Assembly: GCA_036557525.1 (NCBI GenBank)
Contig: DATBHH010000054.1
Location: forward strand, 1-60,249
DNA from: VRUE01 sp036557525
Lineage (GTDB): Bacteria; Actinomycetota; Thermoleophilia; Solirubrobacterales; 70-9
Reading direction: 5' to 3'
DNA: 60,249 bases
Of this stretch, positions 15,655 to 23,894 are shown one piece after another. Each line of letters opens with the position of its first letter. Position 1 is the first letter of the stretch. Below the pieces are notes generated by a model. That model worked only from the letters and a program-made list of their open reading frames with translations, was not told the origin of the DNA and searched no databases. The position numbers were made by a program, and so were the translations under genes.

Positions 15655-17283
15655 CTACCTCGCGCCGACCACCTTGAAGCTGACCGAGGCCGGCGTCGGG
15701 TCTGCGACGCCGGCGATCAACGATCTGACGCGGATCCTGTGTCTGCCCGGCTTCAGCGAGGGGGCGGTGAATGGCGAGTGGCAGGCTCTGAACGGCTTGG
15801 CGTCGACGCTGCACTGGTAGCTCGCGCCGGCGGCGGTTGCCCTGAATTTGATCGTCGGCGTCCGGTCGTGCGTCTTCGCCGGGGGCTTCAAGGTGATCTT
15901 CGTGTCGGGCCGAGGTTGCGGGGTCGGCGTTGGCGTGGGAATGGGCGTCGGGGTTGGAGGCGGAGGAGGCGGTGGGGGCGGAGTCGACGCGGTCGTGAAG
16001 GCCTGGTCTTCCCCTTTGACTTCGCCGCCGGAGTTTTTTGCAACCAGCTGGAAGTGGTAGGTGGTCCCCGGCGAGAGGCCGGTCAGCTGTTCGCTGACGT
16101 CGACGCTGGCGGTGCCGCTTCCGGCGATCTTTTCTTCGGTCTTCTGCCCATAGGCGCTCGTCGTCCCATAATTGAAGAAGTACTTGGTCTGCAGTCCCTC
16201 CGGGTTGACGGCGCCTCCCAGCTTCGCCGACGTTTCGCCGACTTCGGTCGCCGCGCCGGTGGTCGCGCTCGGAGACCCGAGGGCGTGGGTCGTGAAGGTT
16301 TTGTCCAAACCCTTTGTTTCAGAGCCTCCGTTGGCGGAGTTCTTCGCGACCAGTTGGAAGTGATAGGTCGTTTCCGGTGCCAGCCCGCTCACCAATTTCG
16401 ACGCGGTGACGCTGGAGGTTCCCGATCCGGCAACTGTTTCAGACGTTTTTTCGCCATAGGCTTCGGTCGTCCCGTAATTGAAGAAGTATTTGGTTTCCAG
16501 CCCTTTCGGGTTGACCATGCCTTTCAGCGTCGCTTCGGTGCTGCCGATCCCCGTTGCCGGTTCCGTCGTGGCGGTGGGGGGCCCGGCGGTCGTGAAGGTC
16601 TTGTCGCCGCCCTTGGATTCGCCGGAGGCGTTGGTGGCCACGATCTGGAAGTGATAGGTCGTGGCCGCGGTCAGCCCGGTGATCGCCGCGGACTTCGTGA
16701 GCGTGGTGTTGCCGGAGCCCGCGGATTCATGGGTGGTTTCTTCGCCGTAGGCGGCGGTCGTTCCCCAGTTGAACCAGAAGGTCGTCGATTGTTCCTTCGG
16801 ATTGACCTTGCCGTTGAGCGTCGCTTCGGTCTCCCCGACGGGGTTCGCAGCTTCCGTCGTCACAGTCGGCTTGGTGGGGCCGGTGACGGTGATCGTCCCC
16901 GTCATTTCGGTCGGATGGACGGTGCAGTGGAACGTGTACGTCCCCGATTGGACGAACGTGCACGTCCCGTTCCAGTTCGCTTCCCCCGCGCTTGGGACGC
17001 CCGGGCAACTGGGGGTTTCGGGGCCACCGGTCCAGGTCACCGCGTGCGGAATCGCCTCTGTGTTCTTGAATTCGACCGTGCCGTTGGGGCTGATTTCAGC
17101 GGTGCTCGGCTGCCAGTGGTAGGAGCCGGCGCTGCCGGCCGCTTCGACAGTCCTGTCGGCGGCGAGCCCGCTGACCACTCCGATCGACAGCAGCGCCCCA
17201 CCGAGGACGGATGCCAGCACGAGGTGCATCGCAAGCTGCCGCTTTCGGAATCTCCACCGGGGCGCGAATCGCCGGTCAGACAT
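15655..17283 (-). CDS. Secreted cupredoxin with three fibronectin-III-like repeats
   Basis: The 542-residue protein has an Arg-rich start and a signal segment (residues about 18-42). A blue-copper domain follows with ligands His80, Cys120, His123 and Met127 (C-x2-H-x3-M), plus a likely Cys93-Cys108 disulfide. Then come three repeats of about 95 residues with the FN3-like pattern ending TTYHFQ(L/I)VA, a Pro/Thr linker and a C-terminal Ig-like domain. It is probably an electron-transfer or copper-binding surface protein. It lies convergent to rseP, and its start overlaps the stop of the upstream cupredoxin gene by 8 bases, so the two form an operon. No LPXTG anchor is seen. Confidence 0.8.
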   Translation of the reverse strand: MSDRRFAPRWRFRKRQLAMHLVLASVLGGALLSIGVVSGLAADRTVEAAGSAGSYHWQPSTAEISPNGTVEFKNTEAIPHAVTWTGGPETPSCPGVPSAGEANWNGTCTFVQSGTYTFHCTVHPTEMTGTITVTGPTKPTVTTEAANPVGETEATLNGKVNPKEQSTTFWFNWGTTAAYGEETTHESAGSGNTTLTKSAAITGLTAATTYHFQIVATNASGESKGGDKTFTTAGPPTATTEPATGIGSTEATLKGMVNPKGLETKYFFNYGTTEAYGEKTSETVAGSGTSSVTASKLVSGLAPETTYHFQLVAKNSANGGSETKGLDKTFTTHALGSPSATTGAATEVGETSAKLGGAVNPEGLQTKYFFNYGTTSAYGQKTEEKIAGSGTASVDVSEQLTGLSPGTTYHFQLVAKNSGGEVKGEDQAFTTASTPPPPPPPPPTPTPIPTPTPTPQPRPDTKITLKPPAKTHDRTPTIKFRATAAGASYQCSVDAKPFRACHSPFTAPSLKPGRHRIRVRSLIAGVADPTPASVSFKVVGAR

Positions 17284-18046
17284 GAAGGACCACTCCTCTC
17301 TTCAGGGTCAGCGCCGCCCGGCCGGGAGGCGTCACGACGACCTCGACCGTCAGGGGAAGCCTTTTCGAGGCCCGCAGCGAGCGGCGGGCCCGCGGTTTGA
17401 GCGGGACCGCGAAGGAGAGGCGGCCCGCCTCGAGGGACGAGCGCGAGAAGCGCCCGACCCGGCTGCCCCGCTTCGCCAGCAGCAGCACCTCGAGCCTGCC
17501 GCCGGCGCTCGCCGGCGAGAGCTCGATCGAGCCCCGCACCGAGCTCCCGTGCTGGCTCTTCGCGAGCCTCAGGGCCCGCGATGCCGCTCCGTTCAGCGGC
17601 GATTCGCTCGACCGCCCGGGGGGCGGCGGCGGCCCGGCGGGGACTTCGGTCGAGCTGACCGTGATCGTGCCCTTCATTTCGGTCGGGTGGACCGTGCAGA
17701 CGAACGAGTAGGTGCCCGCCTGCGCGAACGTGCAGCTCCCGCTCCAGCCGGTCTTTTCCTGTTCGACCGGCACGCCGCTGCAGCTCGGGCTTTCCGGTCC
17801 GCCGGTCCACCGCACTCCATGCGGAACCGAGAGGCTGGCGCTCTTGAAGGACACCGACCCGCCGACGCCCACGGTCGCCGTCGACGGCCTCCAGAAATAC
17901 CCGTTGCTCCCGGGCCCGGCGGATTCGATCGTCGGGCCATCGGCAGTGCTCGTTGTGACGAAATGCAGGACCCCGGCAGCCCCGAGCACGAGCAGGAGCG
18001 GGAAGCGATGCCTCCCACGCCAAGCTGAGCCCCACGGCGCGCCCAT
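17276..18046 (-). CDS. Secreted or membrane-anchored cupredoxin
   Basis: The 256-residue protein starts at ATG 18046 with a short basic stretch and a hydrophobic helix (LLLVLGAAGVLHFV). Its copper domain has ligands His76, Cys117, His120 and Met124 and a probable Cys89-Cys105 disulfide. It closely resembles the domain of the next gene, and both share the block CTVHPTEM. After a Pro-rich linker, a basic C-terminal domain of about 110 residues follows that I do not recognise. It is first in a two-gene minus-strand operon. The much longer frame from 18511 is antisense to ispG and is rejected. Confidence 0.78.
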   Translation of the reverse strand: MGAPWGSAWRGRHRFPLLLVLGAAGVLHFVTTSTADGPTIESAGPGSNGYFWRPSTATVGVGGSVSFKSASLSVPHGVRWTGGPESPSCSGVPVEQEKTGWSGSCTFAQAGTYSFVCTVHPTEMKGTITVSSTEVPAGPPPPPGRSSESPLNGAASRALRLAKSQHGSSVRGSIELSPASAGGRLEVLLLAKRGSRVGRFSRSSLEAGRLSFAVPLKPRARRSLRASKRLPLTVEVVVTPPGRAALTLKRGVVLHV

Positions 18047-18091
18047 ACGATCCTGGATACGGGCGCCGCCGAGGCGAGGTTCAAACCCGGA

Positions 18092-18097
18092 TACCCT
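18092..18097 (+). promoter_or_regulatory. Possible leaderless -10 element before ispG
   Basis: TACCCT lies 6 bases before the ispG ATG at 18104, with no Shine-Dalgarno sequence. Because rseP ends 2.4 kb upstream and the intervening genes are on the other strand, ispG needs its own promoter. Confidence 0.4.
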
Positions 18098-18103
18098 TTC
18101 GGC

Positions 18104-19357
18104 ATGGCCTCGAAGCGCCAGATATTCGTCGGTGGGGTCCCGATCGGAGGCGGCGCCCCGGTCGCCGTCCAGACGATGACGAAGACCGAGACGGCGAACC
18201 TGGCGGCGACGATGGAGCAGATCCGGAAGGTCGCCGACGCCGGCGCCGACCTGGTCCGCGTCGCGGTGCCGCGCGACGAGGACGCGGCCGCCCTGCGGAC
18301 GATCGTCGCCGAGTCGCCGATCCCGGTCATCGCCGACATCCACTTCAACCACACCCTGGCGCTGAAGGCGATCGACGCCGGCGCCCACTGCATCCGGCTC
18401 AACCCGGGCAACATCGGCGGCCGCGAGAAGGTCGCCGAGGTGGCCGAGCGCGCGAACGCCGCCGGGATCCCGATGCGGATCGGCGTCAACTCCGGCTCGC
18501 TGCCCAAGCACCTACACGACCTCGAGCGCGAGAGCCCGGTCGAGGCCCTGGTCGCGGCGGCCGTCGAGTTCGTCGAGCTGATGGAGGGCCTCGAGTTCAC
18601 GAACTTCAAGGTCTCGATCAAGTCGACCAACGTGCCGAACACGATCGCCGCCAACCGCCTGCTCTCGGAGAAGATCCCCTACCCGCTCCATCTCGGAATC
18701 ACCGAGGCGGGGACGAAATGGTCGGGCTCGCTGAAGTCGGCGGTCGGGCTCGGCACCCTGCTCGCCGACGGCGTCGGCGACACGATCCGGATCAGCCTCT
18801 CCACCTTCCACGCCGAGGAGGAGGTGAAGGTCGCCTGGGAGATCCTCAAGGCCCTTCACCTCCGCCAGCGGGGCCCGGTCCTGATCGCCTGCCCGACGTG
18901 CGGCAGGCTGCAGTTCGACATGGACTCTGTCGTCGCCGAAATCGAGCGGCGGCTCGAGCGCTACGCCGAGCCGATCGAGGTCGCGGTCCTCGGCTGCGCC
19001 GTGAACGGGATCGGCGAGGCCAGCCACGCCGATTTCGGTATCGCCGGCGCCAAGAACGAGGGCCTGATCTACGCCCACGGCAAGCCGCTGCGGAAGGTCC
19101 CGCAGGCGAACCTCGTCGACACCCTGTTCGAGGAGATCGACAAGTCGCTCCACCGAGGGGGGGTCGAGTTCGACGAGGCCGAGTCCCGTGCGGGCGCCGA
19201 GTGGCTGGCGAAGATCGAGGAGGAAAACGCCGGCGACCTGACCCCGGAGCGGATCGCGATGCTCGAGCACGAAGCTGCCGAGAAGGGCGAGTCCGACAGG
19301 GTCCTGCTCGACGAGGACGCGTCCCCGACCGCCGGCCGCCGGTTCAGCCGCGCCTGA
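18104..19357 (+). CDS. ispG: 4-hydroxy-3-methylbut-2-enyl diphosphate synthase
   Basis: IspG is the iron-sulfur enzyme that makes HMBPP in the MEP pathway. The 417-residue protein has the TIM-barrel blocks VAVQTMTKTETAN, VIADIHFN, CIRLNPGNIG and PYPLHLGITEAG. The 4Fe-4S ligands are Cys263 and Cys266 (CPTCGR) and Cys298 (GCAVNGIGE, with the Glu ligand at about 305). The C-terminal 40 residues are an acidic extension. It is the direct-bacterial form without the large A* domain insertion. It shares the strand with dxr but is separated by the cupredoxin pair. Confidence 0.96.
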   Translation: MASKRQIFVGGVPIGGGAPVAVQTMTKTETANLAATMEQIRKVADAGADLVRVAVPRDEDAAALRTIVAESPIPVIADIHFNHTLALKAIDAGAHCIRLNPGNIGGREKVAEVAERANAAGIPMRIGVNSGSLPKHLHDLERESPVEALVAAAVEFVELMEGLEFTNFKVSIKSTNVPNTIAANRLLSEKIPYPLHLGITEAGTKWSGSLKSAVGLGTLLADGVGDTIRISLSTFHAEEEVKVAWEILKALHLRQRGPVLIACPTCGRLQFDMDSVVAEIERRLERYAEPIEVAVLGCAVNGIGEASHADFGIAGAKNEGLIYAHGKPLRKVPQANLVDTLFEEIDKSLHRGGVEFDEAESRAGAEWLAKIEEENAGDLTPERIAMLEHEAAEKGESDRVLLDEDASPTAGRRFSRA

Positions 19358-19358
19358 G

Positions 19359-21176
19359 ATGGCGACCGAGGCCGCCAGCGCAAGCGAGAGGCCGAGGAGC
19401 CTCGAGGCCGTGACGATGGCCGAGGCCTTCCAGCTGACGGCCGCCGAACACGCCGAGCGCACCGCGATCCGCACCAAGGGCGACGAGTTCTCGACCACCT
19501 GGGGGGGGTACGCCGAGCGCGTCCGCGACGTCGCAGCCGGGTTGGCCGCGACCGGGATCGAGCGCGGCGATACGGTCGGGATCATGCTCACCAACCGCCC
19601 CGAGTTCCATTTCGTCGACACCGCGGCAATCCACCTGGCCGCGACGCCGTTCTCCATCTACAACACCTCGACCCCCGAGCAGATCGCCTATCTGCTCGAG
19701 GACGCCGGCAACCGGATCCTGGTCACCGAGCAGGCGTTCCTCGACACCGTTCTGGCCGCCCGCGACTCCGGCTCGAATGCGGTCGAGACCGTCGTCGTCG
19801 TCGACGGGGATGGGAGCGGCGAGGTGATCTCACTGACGGAGCTGGAGCAGCAGGGCGGCCCGGAGTTCGACTTCGAAGCAGCCTGGAGGTCGGTCCGGCC
19901 CGACGACCTCCTGACGCTGATCTACACGTCGGGCACGACGGGCCCGCCGAAGGGCGTCCAGCTGACCCACGCCAACCTCCTGGCGACGATCGACGCCTTC
20001 GACCGGCTGCTGCGGCTGTCGGCCGACGGCCGCCTCGTCTCATGGCTGCCGATGGCGCATATCGCAGAGCGGAACTGCACCCAGTACCTGCCGATGACGC
20101 ACGGCTTGACCACGACCTGCTGCCCCGATCCACGCCAGGTCGTCGCCTACCTGGCCGAAGTCAGGCCGACCTGGTTCTTCGCGGTGCCGCGAATCTGGGA
20201 GAAACTGAAGGCGGCGATGGAGATCGCCTTCGACGCCGAGTCCGACGTGTCACGCAAGGAGGCGATCGTCTGGGCGCTCGAAGTCGGGATGAAAAAGGTG
20301 CGCGCCGAACAGGCGGTCGGCGTCGTTCCCGCTGAGCTCGCGCTCGAATACGCGAAGGCGGATGAAGAGGTCCTCTCGGACCTGCGGGCACGGATCGGCC
20401 TCGACCAGGTCGAGGCCGTCAACGTCGGGGCGGCCCCGACCCCGCGCCAGGTGATCGAGTTCTTCCACGCGATCGGGATCGAGCTCGCCGAGCTCTGGGG
20501 GATGTCCGAGACGTCCGGCGCCGGAACCGCCAACCCCCCCGGAAGGGTCAGGATCGGCACGGTCGGGCCCCCCGAGCCGGGGATCGAGCTGAAGCTCGCC
20601 GACGACGGCGAGGTGCTCCTGCGCAGCGCGATGGTGATGGCCGGCTACCGAAACGAGCCCGAGAAGACCGCCGAGACGATCGACGCCGAGGGCTGGATCC
20701 ACACCGGCGACGTCGGCGAACTCGACGAGGACGGCTACCTGACGATCATCGACCGCAAGAAGGAGCTGATCATCAACTCGGCCGGCAAGAACATGTCGCC
20801 GGCCAACATCGAGGCGAAGCTGAAGGCGGCCAGCCCGCTGATCGGACAGGTGTGCGTGGTCGGCGACGACCGGCCGTACAACGTCGCCCTGATCGTCCTC
20901 GACCCCGACGCCGCCCCCGTGTTCGCCGCCCAGGAGGGGATCGAGGACACCTCGCTGGAGTCGCTCGCGAGCGAGCCGGCGATCCTCGAGGAGGTCGCGG
21001 CCGCCGTGGAGCGCGGGAACGGCGACCTCGCCCGCGTCGAGCAGATCAAGCGGTTCAAGCTGCTGGCGGCCGACTGGCAGCCCGGCGCCGACGAGCTGAC
21101 ACCGACGATGAAGCTGAAACGGCGGCCGATCGAGCGCAAGTACGCCGCCGAGATCGAGGAGATGTACGCCGACTAG
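19359..21176 (+). CDS. Long-chain acyl-CoA synthetase (AMP-binding)
   Basis: The 605-residue adenylate-forming enzyme activates fatty acids to acyl-CoA. The phosphate loop is YTSGTTGPPKGVQLTHAN (residues about 188-205). AELWGMSETSGAG, GWIHTGDVGELDEDGYLTIIDRKKE and GKNMSPANIE are the A5-A8 core motifs, and a catalytic lysine lies near the end in LTPTMKLKR. It begins one base after the ispG stop. It resembles the FadD15/long-chain group more than acetyl-CoA synthetases. Exact chain-length preference is unknown. The product could feed the WS/DGAT enzyme encoded at 30338. Confidence 0.88.
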   Translation: MATEAASASERPRSLEAVTMAEAFQLTAAEHAERTAIRTKGDEFSTTWGGYAERVRDVAAGLAATGIERGDTVGIMLTNRPEFHFVDTAAIHLAATPFSIYNTSTPEQIAYLLEDAGNRILVTEQAFLDTVLAARDSGSNAVETVVVVDGDGSGEVISLTELEQQGGPEFDFEAAWRSVRPDDLLTLIYTSGTTGPPKGVQLTHANLLATIDAFDRLLRLSADGRLVSWLPMAHIAERNCTQYLPMTHGLTTTCCPDPRQVVAYLAEVRPTWFFAVPRIWEKLKAAMEIAFDAESDVSRKEAIVWALEVGMKKVRAEQAVGVVPAELALEYAKADEEVLSDLRARIGLDQVEAVNVGAAPTPRQVIEFFHAIGIELAELWGMSETSGAGTANPPGRVRIGTVGPPEPGIELKLADDGEVLLRSAMVMAGYRNEPEKTAETIDAEGWIHTGDVGELDEDGYLTIIDRKKELIINSAGKNMSPANIEAKLKAASPLIGQVCVVGDDRPYNVALIVLDPDAAPVFAAQEGIEDTSLESLASEPAILEEVAAAVERGNGDLARVEQIKRFKLLAADWQPGADELTPTMKLKRRPIERKYAAEIEEMYAD

Positions 21177-21177
21177 T

Positions 21178-21183
21178 TAGGTT
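21178..21183 (+). promoter_or_regulatory. Possible leaderless -10 element before proS
   Basis: TAGGTT lies 6 bases before the proS GTG at 21190, without a Shine-Dalgarno sequence. It sits directly after the acyl-CoA synthetase stop. Confidence 0.35.
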
Positions 21184-21189
21184 TCCGGC

Positions 21190-22872
21190 GTGACGCGGTT
21201 CAGCCAGACGTTCCTGCCGACCCTGCGCGACCCTCCCGCCGACGCCGAGGCGATCTCGCACAAGCTGATGGTGCGAGCGGGCCTGATCCGCCAGCTCGGA
21301 GCCGGGCTCTGGACCTACCTGCCCGCCGGCTGGCGCTCGATCCGCAAGGTCGAAGGGGTGCTGCGGGAGGAGATGGAGGCGATCGGGTGCCAGGAGATGC
21401 TGATGCCGGTCCTCCAGCCTGCCCAGCTCTGGAAGGAATCGGGTCGCTACGCGATCGAGGAGCTGTTCAAGCTCGAGGATCGCAGGGGCGCGGAGATGGT
21501 CCTCGCCCTCACCCACGAGGAGTGCCTCACCTACCACGTCGCTCGCGAGATCCGCTCGTACCGCGACCTGCCGCTGATGCTGTTCCAGATCCAGACCAAG
21601 GAGCGCGACGAGGCCCGCCCGCGGGCGGGGGTGCTGCGGACCCGCGAGTTCACGATGAAGGACGCCTACTCCTTCGACCGCGACGAGGAGGGCCTGGACC
21701 GGTCATACGGGCTCCAGGGCGAAGCCTATGCGCGTATCTTCGACCGCTGCGGCCTGCGCTGGCACCGGGTCGAGTCCGACGTCGGGGTGATGGGGGGCTC
21801 GGGCGCCCACGAGTACATGGCGCCCTGCGCCGCGGGTGAGAACGAGGTCGCGCTCGCGCCGGGCTACGCGGCGAACGTCGAGATAGCCTCGGCCGAGCCG
21901 CAGCCGGTCGAGCTCCCGGCGCCGCTTCCGGCCCCCGAGGACGTCTCGACCCCGGGGCTGGCCACGATCGACGAGGTCGCGCCCCACCTCGGCCTTCCAC
22001 CCGGCGCCCTGATCAAGGCCCTGCCGGTGATCGTCGAGGGGCGCGGAACGCTCATGGTCCTGATCCGCGGCGACCACCGGCTCAACGAGATCAAGCTCCG
22101 CAACGCGCTGGGGGCCGAGTTCCGGCTCGCCGGCGGCGAGGAGATCGAGGCCGAGGTCGGCCCGGTGGGCTACATCGGCCCGGTCGGGGCGAAGGTCCCG
22201 GTCCTCAAGGACGCGGCGATCGCCCCCGGCGCCTACGTGACCGGCGCGAACCGGCTCGACACCCACCTGCGCGGGGTCGAGCCGGGCCGCGACTTCGAGT
22301 TCGAGGAGGTGGACGTGCGAACCGTCGAGGCGGGCGACATCGCCCCCGGCGGCGGCGCGATCGAGATCGAGACCGCGATCGAGATCGGGAACATCTTCAA
22401 GCTCGGCACCCGCTACTCGGTTCCCCTCGGCGCGAGCTTCCTCGACGAGAGCGGGACCGAGCGGCCGGTCGTGATGGGGAGCTACGGAATCGGCCCGGCG
22501 CGGATCGTCGCCGCCTCGATCGAGCAGAGAGCAGACGACCGCGGGATCGTATGGCCGCAGGCGATCGCCCCCTGGCGCGTCCACCTCGTCGCCCTCGGCA
22601 AGGAGGGCGAGCCGGAGCGCGAGGCGGCCGACCGCATCTACGAGGACCTGCGGGCGGAGATCGGGGCCGACGTCATCTACGACGACCGCGATGCCGGGCC
22701 GGGCGAGAAGCTGACCGACGCCGAGCTCCTCGGCTGCCCGGTGCGGCTGCTGATCGGCCGCCGCGGCCTCGCCGACGGCATCGTCGAGGCGACCACCCGC
22801 GCCGACGGCGCCGACCACAGGCTTCCGGTCGAGAGTGCGGTCGAGGGGACGCTCGCCCTCCTCGATGGCTGA
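21190..22872 (+). CDS. proS: Prolyl-tRNA synthetase, bacterial type
   Basis: The 560-residue class II synthetase charges tRNA-Pro. It shows motif 1 and 2 regions (GLIRQLGAGLWTYLPAGW, LTHEECLTYHVAREI, MKDAYSFDRD) and motif 3 around VMGSYGIGPARIVAASIEQ. A YbaK-type editing domain is inserted between motifs 2 and 3, roughly residues 240-390, where mischarged Ala-tRNA is hydrolysed. The anticodon-binding domain follows. The start is GTG at 21190. The stop overlaps the pgsA start by 8 bases. Confidence 0.95.
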   Translation: MTRFSQTFLPTLRDPPADAEAISHKLMVRAGLIRQLGAGLWTYLPAGWRSIRKVEGVLREEMEAIGCQEMLMPVLQPAQLWKESGRYAIEELFKLEDRRGAEMVLALTHEECLTYHVAREIRSYRDLPLMLFQIQTKERDEARPRAGVLRTREFTMKDAYSFDRDEEGLDRSYGLQGEAYARIFDRCGLRWHRVESDVGVMGGSGAHEYMAPCAAGENEVALAPGYAANVEIASAEPQPVELPAPLPAPEDVSTPGLATIDEVAPHLGLPPGALIKALPVIVEGRGTLMVLIRGDHRLNEIKLRNALGAEFRLAGGEEIEAEVGPVGYIGPVGAKVPVLKDAAIAPGAYVTGANRLDTHLRGVEPGRDFEFEEVDVRTVEAGDIAPGGGAIEIETAIEIGNIFKLGTRYSVPLGASFLDESGTERPVVMGSYGIGPARIVAASIEQRADDRGIVWPQAIAPWRVHLVALGKEGEPEREAADRIYEDLRAEIGADVIYDDRDAGPGEKLTDAELLGCPVRLLIGRRGLADGIVEATTRADGADHRLPVESAVEGTLALLDG

Positions 22873-23509
22873 GCACGCTCCCTTCGGGCGGGGCCGGATC
22901 AGGAGGCTGTTCGGACTCGACCGCAGCGGCCCGGCCCCTCCGCAGACCGAGAAGGGCGAGCCGCTCCACCCGTGGACCCTGCCGAACCTGGTCGGGTACC
23001 TGCGAATCGCCGCGATCCCGCTCTTCCTCTACGTCGCCTTCGAATCCGGGGACGGGCGCAGCGCCGGCTCCGCGGTGGTGTTCTTCCTGATCGCCGCCGG
23101 CGACTATGTGGACGGGTTTCTCGCCCGCGTCACCGGCCAGTACAGCAGGCTCGGGGCCCTGCTCGACCCCTTCATCGACCGTCTCACGATCCTCGCCGGG
23201 GCCGTCGTCTGCTGGCATTTCGAGCTGCTGCCGCGCTGGGCGCTGGCGCTGCTCGTCGCGCGCGAAATCGTGATGCTGGCGCTTGCCCAGCAGGGCCTGC
23301 GGCGGGGGGTCCAGATCAGGGTCAACTGGCCCGGTCGGATCTCGGTGTTCCCGATCATGGGGGGGATCTTTCTCGCCCTGGTGGTCGATGGATGGGTGCC
23401 GACGGCGCTGCTGATAGCCGGCGTGGCGTTGGCCCTGGTCGCGACCGTGCTCTATGCCCGCAGCGGCCTCGAGGCCGTGCGGGCGCAAGACGGTGCCCAA
23501 TCCGCCTAG
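22865..23509 (+). CDS. pgsA: CDP-alcohol phosphatidyltransferase (PgsA-like)
   Basis: The 214-residue membrane enzyme transfers phosphatidyl from CDP-diacylglycerol to an alcohol, most likely glycerol-3-phosphate. The signature D-x2-DG-x2-AR-x8-G-x3-D-x3-D is complete from DYVDGFLAR to LLDPFID. Five or six hydrophobic segments follow the cytoplasmic N-terminus. ATG 22865 overlaps the proS stop. Synteny with mycobacteria, where pgsA2 lies a few genes upstream of garA and the Rv1828 MerR gene, supports orthology of the block. Its substrate is made by cdsA in this window. Phosphatidylinositol phosphate synthase activity cannot be excluded. Confidence 0.85.
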   Translation: MAEHAPFGRGRIRRLFGLDRSGPAPPQTEKGEPLHPWTLPNLVGYLRIAAIPLFLYVAFESGDGRSAGSAVVFFLIAAGDYVDGFLARVTGQYSRLGALLDPFIDRLTILAGAVVCWHFELLPRWALALLVAREIVMLALAQQGLRRGVQIRVNWPGRISVFPIMGGIFLALVVDGWVPTALLIAGVALALVATVLYARSGLEAVRAQDGAQSA

Positions 23510-23513
23510 AACC

Positions 23514-23530
23514 TTCAACCTGGGGTTGAA
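23514..23530 (+). promoter_or_regulatory. Inverted repeat overlapping a -35 box
   Basis: TTCAACC and GGTTGAA form a perfect 7-base inverted repeat with a TGG spacer. Its right arm contains the TTGAAC -35 of the promoter at 23526-23555. It is a plausible operator for a dimeric repressor. Confidence 0.5.
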
Positions 23531-23555
23531 CCTTCGGGCGCCGGCCACCTATAAT
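23526..23555 (+). promoter_or_regulatory. Strong sigma-70-type promoter before the RsiG-like gene
   Basis: TTGAAC at 23526-23531 and TATAAT at 23550-23555 are spaced 18 bases apart, the best promoter match noted in the window. It lies 50 bases before the ATG at 23605, which has the ribosome-binding site AAGGAG. It probably drives the RsiG-like/garA/ftsR operon. Confidence 0.6.
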
Positions 23556-23604
23556 CGGCGTCCAGCGGCCGACGGAGGCGCCGCACCTCACGACAAGGAG
23601 CAAG

Positions 23605-23877
23605 ATGGAGGACACCTTTCCGGACCTCGGTTCCCTCAACGACGAGGAACTGAAGGAGCTGATCGACAACCTGACCGAAGAGGAGAACGAGATCTCCTAC
23701 CGGCGCCGCGTCCTGCACGGCAAGATCGACATCCTCCGCGCCGAGTTGGTCAACCGGCTGCGCCAGAAGCGGGAAAGCGGCGACACGCTGATCTCCGGCG
23801 ACGACGTCGCGCAGCTGACCGAGATCCTCGCCGGAAAGGCCCAGCCGAAACCGCCGGAGGACAAACCGGCCGCCTGA
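23605..23877 (+). CDS. RsiG-like single-motif protein (candidate c-di-GMP-binding anti-sigma)
   Basis: This 90-residue protein is mostly a charged coiled-coil helix. It contains Glu27, Ser31, Arg34, His38 and Asp42 with exactly the spacing of the c-di-GMP motif of RsiG, E(X)3S(X)2R(X)3Q(X)3D, except that His replaces Gln. Streptomyces RsiG has two such motifs and holds sigma WhiG with c-di-GMP; shorter single-motif homologues that dimerise are known from deep actinobacterial lineages such as Rubrobacter. Length and position fit the latter. No whiG-like gene is in the window. Binding of c-di-GMP is inference from the motif alone. Confidence 0.6.
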   Translation: MEDTFPDLGSLNDEELKELIDNLTEEENEISYRRRVLHGKIDILRAELVNRLRQKRESGDTLISGDDVAQLTEILAGKAQPKPPEDKPAA

Positions 23878-23894
23878 CCGGCCCGGGAGGCGCG

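Noticed and set aside
15905..15985. CRISPR-like or VNTR array in the Gly/Val-codon-rich stretch
   Set aside because: It is the reverse strand of a Pro/Thr linker in the cupredoxin protein; there are no regular direct repeats with unique spacers. No CRISPR array was seen anywhere in the window.
15655..18046. Cupredoxin genes as cytochrome c oxidase subunit II or nitrite reductase
   Set aside because: Each has only one mononuclear copper site and lacks the CuA double-Cys motif or a second copper domain; no oxidase genes are adjacent.
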